DNA from: Desulfarculus sp. | Lineage (GTDB): Bacteria; Desulfobacterota; Desulfarculia; Desulfarculales; Desulfarculaceae | DNA length: 64,000 nt | NCBI GenBank assembly: GCA_016218705.1 | Contig: JACRDC010000119.1 | Span: 1 to 64,000, forward strand | Reading direction: 5' to 3' | Shown: positions 33,041 to 42,076 of the stretch, in pieces | How the letters are laid out: every line of letters starts with the position of its first letter | Position numbering within the stretch: the stretch's first letter is position 1 | The notes under the pieces: model-generated | The model's input: only the letters and a program-made list of their open reading frames with translations | Told to the model about the DNA's origin: nothing | Databases searched by the model: none | Position numbers and translations under genes: made by a program

Positions 33041-34057
33041 TCAATCGCCCCCGCCGCTGACCATCTGACCCAGCTTCTGCATGGAAGCGTGGGAGCCCAG
33101 GGCGATGAGAGTGTCATCCTTCTCGATGACGGTGCCGGCCGGCGGGTTGAAGATCATGTGGTCGTTGGGCTTTTTCACGGCCAGCACGATCAGGTCCAGC
33201 TTCTGGCGGATGCCCGAGTCCTTGAGGCTGACGCCCACCAGGTCGCTGCCGGCGTCCACCTGCACCTCTTCCATGAGCAGGGCCACGTCGGTGCTGTGGA
33301 AGGTCAGGTCCACGAAGTCGGCCACCGAGGGGCGCAGCACCGTCTGGGCGATGCGCCGGGCGCCGATGAAGTAGGGCGAGACCACCTTGTCGGCCCCGGC
33401 CCGTTTGAGCTTGCGCTCCGAGCCCGGCTCGGTGGCCCGGGCGATGACCAACAGGTCGGGGCGGATGCCCTTGGCGGTGAGCACGATGTAGACGTTGTCG
33501 GCGTCGGAGTTGACCGTGGCCACCAGGCCCTTGGCGCGCTCGATGCCCGCGGCCAGGAGGCTCTCGTCCTCGGTGGCCGAGCCCAGCACGTAGTGGATGC
33601 CCTCCTGGCCCAACCGGCGGGTGACCTGCTCGTCGCTTTCGATGACCACCATCTCCACCGACTGCTCGCGCAGCATGTCGGCCACCAGGGCGCCGATGCG
33701 CCCGTAGCCGCAGATGATGTAGTGGTCCCTGAGGGAGCGTATCTTGCGTTCCAAGCTCCTCCTCCCCATTACCTCCCTGAGCTTGCCTTCCACCACCACC
33801 TGGGTGAGCATGCTCAGGATGTACAGCACCACCCCCACGCCGCCCAGGATGAGCATCATGCTGAAGGAGCGCCCCGCGCGGGTCATGGGGTGCACCTCGC
33901 CGTAGCCCACGGTGGTGACCGTGGTGACGGTCATGAACAGGGAGTCGTGGAAATCCCAGCCCTCGATGAGCATGTAGCCCAGGGTGCCGCCGCCCAGCAC
34001 CAAGGCCGCCAGGGCCGCCCCCGCCACCATGCGGCTTTGCATGATCTTGGCGAACAC
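33041..34057 (-). CDS. two-helix potassium channel with RCK (TrkA-N/TrkA-C) domains
   Basis: 338 residues. Outer helix 10-32, pore helix and selectivity filter MTVTTVTTVGYGEVHPMTRA (filter at 48-53), inner helix 66-90. The RCK N-lobe begins HYIICGYGRIGALVADMLRE with the GxGxxG nucleotide site; VLGSATEDESLLAAGIERAK and VARATEPGS-like elements follow; the RCK C-lobe ends EKDDTLIALGSHASMQKLGQ. MthK-type ligand-gated K+ channel. Third in a likely minus-strand operon hpt, DUF3426 gene, channel (29-base gap). Confidence 0.95.
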   Translation of the reverse strand: MFAKIMQSRMVAGAALAALVLGGGTLGYMLIEGWDFHDSLFMTVTTVTTVGYGEVHPMTRAGRSFSMMLILGGVGVVLYILSMLTQVVVEGKLREVMGRRSLERKIRSLRDHYIICGYGRIGALVADMLREQSVEMVVIESDEQVTRRLGQEGIHYVLGSATEDESLLAAGIERAKGLVATVNSDADNVYIVLTAKGIRPDLLVIARATEPGSERKLKRAGADKVVSPYFIGARRIAQTVLRPSVADFVDLTFHSTDVALLMEEVQVDAGSDLVGVSLKDSGIRQKLDLIVLAVKKPNDHMIFNPPAGTVIEKDDTLIALGSHASMQKLGQMVSGGGD

Positions 34058-34086
34058 TGGCTACATGCCTGGGGACGCCGGGGTCT

Positions 34087-34959
34087 TCAACGCGCGGCCG
34101 GCTGCTGGGCGGCGGCCTCGGAGCCCACCACCTCGGCGGTGAACTCCGCCAGGTTGGCGGGCAGGTTGGCGAAGACGATCATGAAGGGCTGGGTGGCCCC
34201 GGGCTTGACAGTGACCTTGGAGCCGTCGGGACCCTCGGGCTTGCCCAGGCGGGTCTGCAACTCGGCCAGGGGCATCTGTTGCAGCTCGTCGGGGTTGAAG
34301 ACCTGGCCGGCGTAGACCACCTCCTGGCGGGCCACCTGGCCCTGGGTGTCGGTGAGCCGTCCGCGCACCATCACGGCGGTGCGTTCCTGCTGGCCCTGGT
34401 TCTCCACCAGGCCCTGGATGACGAACAGGCGCCCGGCGGCCTGGTTGACGCGGAAGTAGCCGCGCACCTGGTTGAGCAACAGCCCCTGGTACTCGGCCTC
34501 GGCGGCGGTCTTGGCGGCCTTGCCCGCCCCGGCTTGGGACAACAGCAGGCTTAAGACCGGCAGGCCCCGGAAGCGGTCCACCAGCTTGGGCGAGAGCCCC
34601 AGGCGGTCCAGGGTGACCAGACCGCCGGCGGCCAGGACCGCCAGGGTCAGGGGGATGGCCAGCAGCCAGAAGACGATCTTGAAGCCCTTGCCCCGGCCCT
34701 TGGCCTTGGCCTTGGGGGCGGGGGCGTCCAGGTCCAGGCCGAAATCGGCCGCCTCCTCGGCGGCGCGGGCCTGGCGGGGAGCGCTACGGTCCAGTTCCAG
34801 GGTCTGGTCCGGGGGCTGCGGGGCCATCTGGGGCGCGCCCGGGGGCAGCACCTGGAAGACGTCCTGGCACTTGCCGCAGCGCACCCAGGAGCCGGCCGGG
34901 TCAAGTTTGCTCTCGTCCAACCGGAACTTGGTCTGGCAATTCTGGCACTGCACGATCAT
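34087..34959 (-). CDS. zinc-ribbon membrane protein (MJ0042 motif, DUF3426)
   Basis: 290 residues. The N-terminal MIVQCQNCQTKFRLDESKLD and RCGKCQDVF give the C-x2-C ... C-x2-C zinc ribbon. A Lys-rich region is followed by one membrane helix (about 98-118) and a DUF3426 extracytoplasmic domain with LFVIQGLVENQGQQERTAVM and a GATQPFMIVFANLP strand. Topology: zinc ribbon inside, DUF3426 domain outside. Function unknown. Between hpt (26-base gap) and the K+ channel gene. Confidence 0.9.
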   Translation of the reverse strand: MIVQCQNCQTKFRLDESKLDPAGSWVRCGKCQDVFQVLPPGAPQMAPQPPDQTLELDRSAPRQARAAEEAADFGLDLDAPAPKAKAKGRGKGFKIVFWLLAIPLTLAVLAAGGLVTLDRLGLSPKLVDRFRGLPVLSLLLSQAGAGKAAKTAAEAEYQGLLLNQVRGYFRVNQAAGRLFVIQGLVENQGQQERTAVMVRGRLTDTQGQVARQEVVYAGQVFNPDELQQMPLAELQTRLGKPEGPDGSKVTVKPGATQPFMIVFANLPANLAEFTAEVVGSEAAAQQPAAR

Positions 34960-34985
34960 GGTATCAGTCCCAAATCCTCGGCTGG

Positions 34986-35519
34986 TTAGTGCTCCACCAG
35001 GATTTCGTACACACCGGGCAGGTGGCGGTACTGCTCGTTGAAGTCCAGGCCGTAGCCCACCAAAAAGCCCTGGGGCACGTGGAAGCCCACGTAGTCAATG
35101 GCCAGCTCCACCTCGCGGCGCTCGGGCTTGTCTATCAGGGCGCAGACCTTGATCACGCTGGGACCCAGGCCGGCCAGGTGCTCCTTGAGCCAGGCCACGG
35201 TGCGGCCGGTGTCCACGATGTCCTCCACCAGCACCACGGCCCGGCCCTTGAGGTCCAACTCCGGGGCCTTGGTGAGCTGGATGTTGCCCGAGGAGACGCT
35301 GGAACTGCCGTAGGAGGCCACGCGCAGGAAATCCACCTGCACCGGCACGGTCATGCAGCGGGCCAGGTCGCCTAAAAAGACAAAGGCCCCCTTGAGCACG
35401 CCCACCAGCACCGGCTGGTCACCCAGGTCCCGGGATATCTGGCCGCCCAGTTCGCGCACCCGGGCCTGTATGCGCTCGGGCGAGAGCACCACGGTCATGG
35501 CGGGGAGGGTGTTGGTCAC
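34986..35519 (-). CDS. hpt: hypoxanthine phosphoribosyltransferase
   Basis: 177 residues. PRPP-binding motif VVLVEDIVDTGRTVAWLKEH at about 93-112, flexible loop SYGSSSVSSGNIQL, and VDYVGFHVPQGFLVGYGLDF with YRHLPGVYEI at the end, all typical of HPRT. It converts hypoxanthine (and guanine) with PRPP to IMP/GMP for purine salvage. Start taken at GTG 35519, since AGGAGG lies upstream, although spacing is long (14); ATG 35498 is the alternative. Confidence 0.95.
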   Translation of the reverse strand: MTNTLPAMTVVLSPERIQARVRELGGQISRDLGDQPVLVGVLKGAFVFLGDLARCMTVPVQVDFLRVASYGSSSVSSGNIQLTKAPELDLKGRAVVLVEDIVDTGRTVAWLKEHLAGLGPSVIKVCALIDKPERREVELAIDYVGFHVPQGFLVGYGLDFNEQYRHLPGVYEILVEH

Positions 35520-35652
35520 GTTGGGTTGCGAAGCCTCCTATCGGGTGGACTGGGCGGGGCCGCCCGGCGGCCGGATGGCCCCAACCCCAAAAATATCCCG
35601 TTTTCCGCGTGGTTGTCAAACAGAATATCCGGCGCCCTGGCCTGGGTGGGGT

Positions 35653-35688
35653 AAAAGAGACCCCGCGCCCCCTTTGGGGACGCGGGGT
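35653..35688 (-). terminator. intrinsic terminator of the fumarase-fumarate reductase operon
   Basis: On the minus strand ACCCCGCG ... CGCGGGGT with inner CCCC/GGGG pairing, then CTCTTTTACC. Lies about 30 bases past the frdB stop. Confidence 0.82.
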
Positions 35689-35716
35689 AGGCAAGGCCAG
35701 GCCGGGCTGAGGTCGG

Positions 35717-36460
35717 CTAGCCTTTACGCTTGAAGATACTCTTGAGGGCGATGAAGCCCATCTTGCGGCGCAGGAGGCCCAGTTGGTCCTGCAAGGGTAT
35801 GGAGCGCGGGCAGACGTCCTCGCAGGCCAAGAGGCCCATGCAGCCGAAGATGCCCTGGTCGGTGCCCACCACCTCGAAGTAGTCGGCGTCCTTGCGCTTG
35901 TCACGGGGGTCCATGATGAAGCGGGCCATGCGGTTCAGGGCGAAGGCCCCCACGAAGTCCTCCCGCATGTTGGCCGTGCCGCAACTGGCCACGCAGCAGC
36001 CGCACTCGATGCAGCGCTCCAGCTCGAAGATGGACTCGGCCAGGGCGTTCTCCATGCGTTCCTCGGTGGCCTGCGGATCGAACTCCTGGTCGGTGTGGAT
36101 CCAGGACTCGATCTTGCTGTTGGTGGCCCGGAACCAGGTGCCGGTGTCCACCGACAAGTCGCCCACCAGCTTGAAGACCGGCAGGGGCATCAGGGTGATC
36201 TCGGCCGGCAGATCGCTGGTGAGCGTGCGGCAGGCCAGGCCGGGGCGGCCGTTGATGACCATGCCGCAGGAGCCGCAGATGGCCATGCGGCAGGCGAAGT
36301 CGAACATCAGCGAGGGGTCCTGCTCCTCGCGCAGCTTGTTGAGCGCGATGAACAGGGTGAGGCTGGGGGTTTCCTCCAACAGGAAGGTGTCGGCGTGGGG
36401 CACCGAGGCCGGGTCCTGGGGGTTGTAGCGGAAGATATTGAATTTCAGTTGTCTACTCAT
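35717..36460 (-). CDS. frdB: fumarate reductase iron-sulfur subunit FrdB
   Basis: 247 residues. [2Fe-2S] ligands in FACRMAICGSCGMVINGRPG with the fourth Cys in LACRTL; [4Fe-4S]/[3Fe-4S] ligands in ELERCIECGCCVASCGTANM and CMGLLACEDVCPRSIPLQDQ. It passes electrons between quinol heme subunit FrdC and flavoprotein FrdA at the inner face of the membrane. Sequence style is that of the Wolinella/deltaproteobacterial QFR. Starts nine bases after the frdA stop. Confidence 0.96.
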   Translation of the reverse strand: MSRQLKFNIFRYNPQDPASVPHADTFLLEETPSLTLFIALNKLREEQDPSLMFDFACRMAICGSCGMVINGRPGLACRTLTSDLPAEITLMPLPVFKLVGDLSVDTGTWFRATNSKIESWIHTDQEFDPQATEERMENALAESIFELERCIECGCCVASCGTANMREDFVGAFALNRMARFIMDPRDKRKDADYFEVVGTDQGIFGCMGLLACEDVCPRSIPLQDQLGLLRRKMGFIALKSIFKRKG

Positions 36461-36468
36461 GCCTCACC

Positions 36469-38310
36469 TCACTCGCTCATTTCTTCGCGGCAGATGATCT
36501 CGCACTTGCCATAGCCGCGGTCGCCCGGAGGCAGGTGGAAGACCTTGGTGGCCGGCTCGTACTCCAACTGGGGCAGATCGCCGTTGGGATCGCGCCAGTA
36601 GGCCAGGGTGCGGGTGAGCCAGTCGCGGTCGTTGCGGGCCGGGTAGTCCTCGCGGGCGTGGGCCCCGCGGCTCTCGGTGCGCGTGAGGGCGCCGTAGGCC
36701 ACGCACAGGGCCAGGCGCAGCATGCCCGAGATCTTGATGGCCATGGCCAGTTCGGGGTTGGCGCCGATGCCGCTGCTTTTCAGGCCCACCTTCTTGGAGC
36801 GGGCGTAGATGACCTGCAGATCGTCCACGGCCTTTTGCAGGTCGGTGCCGTTGCGGAAGATGCCCACGCCCTCCATCATGACCTGCTGCATGGCGTTGCG
36901 CACCTCGTAGACGCTTTCCTTGCCGTCGCTGCCGGCGATGATGCGCTTGATGCGCGCCTCGTCCTTGGCCACGGCCTGGCGGGCCAGGTCGGTGCGCAGG
37001 GTGGCCTCGGCGCCCTTCAGGTACTCCACCAACTGGCGGCCAATGTGGCGGCCGGCCACGATGGTCTCGGCGAGCGAGTTGCCGCCCAGGCGGTTGAAGC
37101 CGTGCATGTCCCAGCAGGCGCTCTCGCCGGCCGAGAACAGGCCCTTGAGGCCGTAGGCGTAGCCATCTTTGTTGATGCGCACGCCGCCCATGGAGTAGTG
37201 ATGGCAGGGGCGCACGGGGATGAGCTGGGTGATGGGGTCCACGCCCAGGAAGTGGCGGCAGGTGTCGTAGACCTCGCGCAGGCGGGTGGTGATGTGCTTC
37301 TCGCCCAGATGGCGGATGTCCAACCACAGGTGGGGGCCGTAGGGGCTGGGCACGCCCTTGCCCTCGCGGATGTGGTGCATCATCCAGCGGCTGACCACGT
37401 CGCGGCTGGCCAGCTCGGCCTTCTCGGGCTCGTAGATGTGCATGAAGCGCTCCTGGTTGACGTCCAGGAGGGTGCCGCCGTCGCCGCGGCAGCCCTCGGT
37501 CACCAGGATGTTGGTGGGCACCACGCCCGTGGGGTGGAACTGCACGGCCTCGGGATTGCCGAAGGGCACCAGCCCGGTGTCCAGGGCCACGATCTGCCCG
37601 CCGCCCTCGTTGATGACCGTGTTGGTGGTCTCGGAGTAGAGCTTGCCGTAGCCGCCGGTGGCGATGAGCACGGCCTTGGCCAGGTAGACCCTAAGCGCCC
37701 CGGTCTTGAGGCAGCGGGCCACCACGCCCTGGCAGGTTTCACCGTCGTGGATCAGGCTGACGGCCTCCACGCGGTCGTGCACGGTGATGCCCAGCTCGGT
37801 GACCTTGTTGTCCAGGGTGTAGAGCAGGGTGTGGCCGGTGCCGTCACTGGTGTAGCAGGTGCGCCATTTGGCGGTGCCGCCGAAGGCCCGGGCGGTGATG
37901 AGCCCTTGCTTTTCGGGCTTCTCGTCCACCTCGAAGCAGACGCCACCCTTGAAGCACAGGGCCTTGCCGGCCTCCACGCGGTTCCAGGGCATGCCCCAGT
38001 GGCCGGCCTCGCGCACGGCGATGGGCGCGGTGTCGGCGAAGATGCGGGCGCACTCCTGGTCGCAGCCCCAGTCGGAGCCCTTGACCGTGTCGGCGAAGTG
38101 CACGTCCGGGCTGTCGCCCTCGCCCATGGCGCAGTTGCCCAGGGCGGCCTGCATGCCGCCCTCGGCGGCGCAGGAGTGGGAGCGGCGCGGCGGCACCAGG
38201 CTCAGCAGGATGGTCTTGAAGCCGGCCGCCGCCGCCTCCACGGCCACGCGCTCGCCGGCCAGGCCGGCGCCTATGCAGACCAGATCGCTGTAAAAGGTTT
38301 CATGTGGCAC
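36469..38310 (-). CDS. frdA: fumarate reductase flavoprotein subunit FrdA
   Basis: 613 residues. N-terminal FAD site SDLVCIGAGLAGERVAVEAA, covalent-FAD His in PRRSHSCAAEGGMQAALGN, active-site EAVQFHPTGVVPTNI, YSMGGVRINKDG, SAGESACWDMHGFNRLGGNS and RTESRGAHAREDYPARND. Closely resembles Wolinella succinogenes FrdA segment by segment (GSDWGCDQ, KWRTCYT). Reduces fumarate to succinate, or runs the reverse in an oxidative cycle. GTG 38310 was chosen because AAGGAGGT lies upstream and the product then starts PHETFYSDLV; the ATG at 38303 is out of frame. Confidence 0.97.
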   Translation of the reverse strand: MPHETFYSDLVCIGAGLAGERVAVEAAAAGFKTILLSLVPPRRSHSCAAEGGMQAALGNCAMGEGDSPDVHFADTVKGSDWGCDQECARIFADTAPIAVREAGHWGMPWNRVEAGKALCFKGGVCFEVDEKPEKQGLITARAFGGTAKWRTCYTSDGTGHTLLYTLDNKVTELGITVHDRVEAVSLIHDGETCQGVVARCLKTGALRVYLAKAVLIATGGYGKLYSETTNTVINEGGGQIVALDTGLVPFGNPEAVQFHPTGVVPTNILVTEGCRGDGGTLLDVNQERFMHIYEPEKAELASRDVVSRWMMHHIREGKGVPSPYGPHLWLDIRHLGEKHITTRLREVYDTCRHFLGVDPITQLIPVRPCHHYSMGGVRINKDGYAYGLKGLFSAGESACWDMHGFNRLGGNSLAETIVAGRHIGRQLVEYLKGAEATLRTDLARQAVAKDEARIKRIIAGSDGKESVYEVRNAMQQVMMEGVGIFRNGTDLQKAVDDLQVIYARSKKVGLKSSGIGANPELAMAIKISGMLRLALCVAYGALTRTESRGAHAREDYPARNDRDWLTRTLAYWRDPNGDLPQLEYEPATKVFHLPPGDRGYGKCEIICREEMSE

Positions 38311-38321
38311 GGGCGACCTCC

Positions 38322-38975
38322 TTACACGGCCAAGGTGGCGAAGCGGATGATGGTGACCAGGCCGATGAAGATCATGATGGCGGTCAGGATATTCTCCGAG
38401 CGCTTGAACTTCTTGCGGCCGTCCCGCTTGACGAAGCCCCACTTGACCCCGATGCGATAGAAGCCGATGCCCACGTGCAGCTCCACCATGGGCAGCAGGA
38501 TCAGGTAGAAGACCATCCAGAAGCCGCCCTGGATGCGCAAGGCGCTCTTCTGGGCGGTGATGGGCAGGTCGGTGAGCACCGTCCACATGTGGATGGAGCC
38601 CATGATGAGGATGATCATGGCCGTCACGGCCTGCACCACCCACATCCAGGTGTCCTGGTGGTGCAGCATCTTGGCGTGGCGCCAGATGGAGCCCTGCTCG
38701 CTGCTGGTGAAGGGTATCTTGCGGGCGGCCAGCACGAAGTGCAACAGCATGGTGGCGCCGATCATGGGCCCGCCCACCTGGGCCATGTAGGTGGCCTCGA
38801 AGAAATGGGCGATGAAGTTCATCACGTTCACGCCCAGGTTGACGCTGGCCACCAGCACCATGTGCGACCACATGAAGGCGATGAGCCCGGCGCCGGTGAG
38901 CATTTGCAGCCAGTCCAGGTAGGCGCTTGCCCGGCTGGGCGGCTTGACGTAGATGGCGGTATCTATGCTGGCCAT
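38322..38975 (-). CDS. frdC: fumarate reductase cytochrome b subunit FrdC
   Basis: 217 residues, five membrane helices. Candidate heme ligands: His in AFMWSHMVLVA and MLLHFVLAARK, and later His in KMLHHQDTWMW and VELHVGIGF, as expected for the di-heme cytochrome b of Wolinella-type QFR. Links fumarate reduction to the menaquinone pool. Eleven bases ahead of frdA. Confidence 0.94.
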   Translation of the reverse strand: MASIDTAIYVKPPSRASAYLDWLQMLTGAGLIAFMWSHMVLVASVNLGVNVMNFIAHFFEATYMAQVGGPMIGATMLLHFVLAARKIPFTSSEQGSIWRHAKMLHHQDTWMWVVQAVTAMIILIMGSIHMWTVLTDLPITAQKSALRIQGGFWMVFYLILLPMVELHVGIGFYRIGVKWGFVKRDGRKKFKRSENILTAIMIFIGLVTIIRFATLAV

Positions 38976-39050
38976 GGCAACTCCCAGATAACGGTTGGGC
39001 GGCGCCGCGCCGCGGGAGGGTGGCGCCGCCGGTGATTATGAAAAATGCGT

Positions 39051-39605
39051 CTAGCGCTGATAGGCCCGGCGGCCCTCCAGGTAGAGGTCGCCACCGTGCG
39101 TGTCGTTGACGCAGACCAAGGGCATGTCCTTGACCACCAGGCGGCGCACCGCCTCCGGCCCCAACTCTGGATAGGCGATCACCTCGGCCTCCACGATGGC
39201 CCGGGCCATCAAGGCCCCGGCCCCGCCGATGGCCCCCAGGTACACGGCCTTGTGCTGGGCCATGGCCGCCTTGACCTCGTCGCCCCGCTTGCCCTTGCCG
39301 ATCATGGCTTTCAGCCCCTGGGCCATGAGGGTGGGGGCGTAGGCGTCCATGCGGTAGCTGGTGGTGGGGCCGGCGGCGCCGATGACCCTTCCTGGCGGGG
39401 CCGGCGAGGGGCCAACGTAGTAGATCACCGCCCCCGCCAGGGGGAAGGGCGGCTCCTGGCCGTTGGCCAGGGCCTCCACGATGCGCTTGTGGGCGGCGTC
39501 GCGGCCGGTGTAGATGGTGCCGCTGATGAGCACCCGGTCGCCGATCCTAAGCGCCGTGGTGTCGGCGTCGCCGAGCGGCGGGGTGAGGCGGAAGGTACGG
39601 CTCAT
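39051..39605 (-). CDS. fumarate hydratase, beta subunit (class I, C-terminal domain)
   Basis: 184 residues. GDADTTALRIGDRVLISGTI, AAHKRIVEAL, GPTTSYRMDAYAPTLMAQGL and GGAGALMARAIVEAEVIAYP with ELGPEAVRRLVVKDMPLVC are typical of the beta subunit of two-subunit Fe-S fumarases. ATG 39605 overlaps the alpha-subunit stop by four bases. Interconverts fumarate and malate with the alpha subunit, feeding FrdABC encoded downstream. Confidence 0.95.
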   Translation of the reverse strand: MSRTFRLTPPLGDADTTALRIGDRVLISGTIYTGRDAAHKRIVEALANGQEPPFPLAGAVIYYVGPSPAPPGRVIGAAGPTTSYRMDAYAPTLMAQGLKAMIGKGKRGDEVKAAMAQHKAVYLGAIGGAGALMARAIVEAEVIAYPELGPEAVRRLVVKDMPLVCVNDTHGGDLYLEGRRAYQR

Positions 39606-40450
39606 AGCACCGCCTCCTTGTGCCGCGCGGCGTGGCACTGCACGTTGACCGCCAGCGGCAGGCTGGCGATGTGGCAGGGTTTGATGTCCACGAAGACCCC
39701 CAGGCAGGTTACGCGGCCGCCCAGGCCGGCCGGGCCAATGCCGGTGTTGTTGACCATGGTCAGGAGTTCGGCCTCCAGGGCCGCGGCCTCGGGGTCGGGG
39801 TTGACCGAGCCCAGCTCCCTGAGCAGGGTGCGCTTGGCGCGCAGGCAGGCGTCGTCAAAGGTGCTGCCGATGGCCACCCCCAGGATGATGGGCGGGCAGG
39901 GGTTGGGTCCTGCCGCCTCCACGGTCTCCAGCACCCGCTCCTTGACCCCGGGCAGGCCCTGGGCCGGCGTGACCAAAAAGACCTTGGACATGTTCTCGCT
40001 GCCACCGCCCTTGGGCACCACCCACAGGTGCAGCCGGTCGCCGGGCACGATGCGCACGTGCACCACCGCTGGGGTGTTGTCGCCGGTGTTGGCCCGGGTG
40101 AAGGGGTGGCAGACGCTCTTGCGCAGGTAGTGCTTTTCGTAGCCCCGGCGCACGCCCTCGTTAACCGCCGCCACCAGGTCGCCGCCGATGAGGTGTAGGT
40201 CCTGGCCGATATCCAGGAAGACCACCGCCAGGCCGCAATCTTGGCAGATGGGCATGGACTCGGCGGCGGCGATGTCGGCGTTCTCCAGCAGCCGCGTTAG
40301 TATCTCCTTGCCCACCGGCGACTCCTCGGCCGCCAGGCCCTTCTCCAGGGCGCGGCGCACGTCGGCTGGCAGGAGCAGGTCGGCCTGGCCGCACAGATCG
40401 GCCACGGTGTCGCGGATGAGCGCCACGTCTATGGTTCGCAAATTGGACAA
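39602..40450 (-). CDS. fumarate hydratase, alpha subunit (class I)
   Basis: 282 residues. MPICQDCGLAVVFLDIGQDL carries the first cluster Cys; GDNTPAVVHVRIVPGDRLHL, KGGGSENMSKVFLVTP and PCPPIILGVAIGSTFDDACL are family hallmarks, with Cys in NPCPP and later VTCLGVF. The oxygen-sensitive [4Fe-4S] enzyme fits an anaerobe. First gene of the operon fumarase alpha, beta, frdC, frdA, frdB, giving malate to succinate in one transcript. Confidence 0.95.
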   Translation of the reverse strand: MSNLRTIDVALIRDTVADLCGQADLLLPADVRRALEKGLAAEESPVGKEILTRLLENADIAAAESMPICQDCGLAVVFLDIGQDLHLIGGDLVAAVNEGVRRGYEKHYLRKSVCHPFTRANTGDNTPAVVHVRIVPGDRLHLWVVPKGGGSENMSKVFLVTPAQGLPGVKERVLETVEAAGPNPCPPIILGVAIGSTFDDACLRAKRTLLRELGSVNPDPEAAALEAELLTMVNNTGIGPAGLGGRVTCLGVFVDIKPCHIASLPLAVNVQCHAARHKEAVL

Positions 40451-40513
40451 GGCAATATTCCTCCTCCCCGCCGCGCCGAGGCGCCGGCCGGGCAGTGGCT
40501 AGATGGTAGTTAC

Positions 40514-40542
40514 TTTTTATGCGGGTGGCGCACCCCTGTCAA
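40514..40542 (-). promoter_or_regulatory. sigma-70 promoter P1 of the fumarase-frd operon
   Basis: On the minus strand TTGACA (40542-40537), 17-base spacer, TAAAAA (40519-40514), 63 bases ahead of the first start codon. Confidence 0.6.
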
Positions 40543-40617
40543 CCCCAAGCCCCTGAATATCGCGTAACAATGTTATGGATAAAGGCTCAATCCTGTATTT
40601 ACACAAAGTTGGCCTAA

Positions 40618-40647
40618 TATTTAGTGCAGCTCAACCCCGGTTGTCAA
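40618..40647 (-). promoter_or_regulatory. sigma-70 promoter P2 of the fumarase-frd operon
   Basis: On the minus strand TTGACA (40647-40642), 18-base spacer, TAAATA (40623-40618). The 287-base gap 40451-40737 is otherwise AT-richer than average and holds no gene; an operator for a redox regulator could lie here but none is recognised. Confidence 0.55.
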
Positions 40648-40737
40648 GGCATATTTGGGAAATAGAGTAACGTTGTTTTCGTGAAAACGCGCACTCTGTG
40701 CCCTGGTGGCCGCTGGCCGAATGGCCGTGCCCAGGTG

Positions 40738-42066
40738 TTAGGGTAGGGGCTTGGTCCCGCCCTGGTACCAACGCCGCAAGGTGGCGGGCGGCACCCCCAG
40801 GTGGAAGCCCAGCACGATCAGTTGATTGACCAGGGTGGTGCGGATGAGCCCCAGTTGACGCCAGCGCCGGCCCGAGGTGCTGGCCTTCAGGCCGGCCTGG
40901 ACCACCCGCCCCTGGCGGCTTAAGCGCCGGACCAGCTCGTAGTCCTCCATGATGGGCATTTCGGCATAGCCGCCGGCCTGGGTGAAGCGCTCCGCCGTCA
41001 GGAAGAGCCCCTGGTCGCCGTAGGGCAGGCCCAGGCGGCGGGTGCGGTAGTCTACCATCCTTTCCACCAGGGCCGCGCCCGTGCCGCCCTGGTCCAGGGC
41101 GAAGCGGAAGCAGCCCAAGGCCACGCCGGGCTGGGCCAGCACCCGGCGCGCCTCGGCCCGCCAGCCGGCGGGCAGCCTGGTGTCGGCGTGCAGAAAGAGC
41201 AGGAGGCCCCCCCGGGCCAGGGCGGCGCCCAGGTTCATCTGGCGCGCCCGGCCCCGGAAGCTGAGCAGGGCCTCCGCCCCCAAGGCCTGGGCCGTCTCAA
41301 AGGTGCCGTCGCCGCTGCCGCCGTCCACCACCAGCATCTCTACTCCTGGCAGGCCCAGCAGGGGCGCCAGGGTGGCGGGCAGGCCCGCGGCCTCGTTCAG
41401 GGCCGGCATCACCACCGAGATGAGCCCGGGGTCCGGTTCCAGCCGGGGAGGCTGGGGGGCTTCCTTTAGGCTGGGCAAATCCTCGGGGCGGTCAATATCG
41501 GGCAGGGTGGCCAGCAAGTGGGTACTCAGGCCGGCGCGCCCAGCCGCGTCCAGGGTCTGCCGCAAAACCTCCGGTCCGCCCCAGGAGATGCCCTGGAAGA
41601 TGGCCGGCGCCGGCTGGCGCAGCCCCACCAGGTAGTAGCCCCCATCCTGGGCTGGCCCCAGCACCAGGTCATGGCTGGCCAAGGCCTGGAAGGCCTGAGA
41701 CATCAGGCGGTCGTCGCGCCGGGGGCAGTCAATGCCCACCAGCACCACCCGCTCCTCGCCTTCTTGCAGGGCCTGGTGCAGGGCCCGAGCCATGCGCTGG
41801 CCCAAATCGCCCTCGCCTTGGGGCCGGTACAGGGGGGCCAGCCCCAGCCAGGAGCGCATGGCCGTCTCGTCGCCTCCCGCGAAGCGCACCTCCAGGCGCA
41901 CGGGCTCTTGCCGGGCCAGGGACATGCCCCAGGCCAGGGTGTCCTGGGCCAGGCGGCGGGCCAGGCCGGCGGCGCCCTCCTCCCCCAGGGCCGGGATTAG
42001 CCGCGTCTTGACCTGCCCCGGCTCTGGGTAGCGAGTGAAGATGATTAGGCGTTGGGCTTTTGCCAT
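40738..42066 (-). CDS. fused TIGR04282/TIGR04283-type glycosyltransferase of arsenosugar-type clusters
   Basis: 442 residues in two parts. Residues 1-205: DUF2064-like nucleotidyl/glycosyltransferase, with RLIIFTRYPEPGQVKTRLIP, VVLVGIDCPRRDD and LVLGPAQDGGYYLVGL. Residues 215-442: GT2-type transferase, with LISVVMPALNEAAGLPATLA, LVVDGGSGDGTFETAQALGA, LLLFLHADTRLPAGW and LPYGDQGLFLT. In many genomes these are separate neighbours beside arsS; here they are one polypeptide. Probably builds or transfers the sugar part of an organoarsenical or similar metabolite. Last gene of a three-gene operon, 24 bases after the Sec-extended arsS. Confidence 0.92.
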   Translation of the reverse strand: MAKAQRLIIFTRYPEPGQVKTRLIPALGEEGAAGLARRLAQDTLAWGMSLARQEPVRLEVRFAGGDETAMRSWLGLAPLYRPQGEGDLGQRMARALHQALQEGEERVVLVGIDCPRRDDRLMSQAFQALASHDLVLGPAQDGGYYLVGLRQPAPAIFQGISWGGPEVLRQTLDAAGRAGLSTHLLATLPDIDRPEDLPSLKEAPQPPRLEPDPGLISVVMPALNEAAGLPATLAPLLGLPGVEMLVVDGGSGDGTFETAQALGAEALLSFRGRARQMNLGAALARGGLLLFLHADTRLPAGWRAEARRVLAQPGVALGCFRFALDQGGTGAALVERMVDYRTRRLGLPYGDQGLFLTAERFTQAGGYAEMPIMEDYELVRRLSRQGRVVQAGLKASTSGRRWRQLGLIRTTLVNQLIVLGFHLGVPPATLRRWYQGGTKPLP

Positions 42067-42076
42067 GGCTGGCTGT

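Noticed and set aside
36535-38460. Plus-strand open frame of 641 codons opposite frdA
   Set aside because: A shadow of the GC-rich frdA gene; low-complexity His/Ala/Gly-rich translation without any motif, while the minus strand encodes a clear FrdA.
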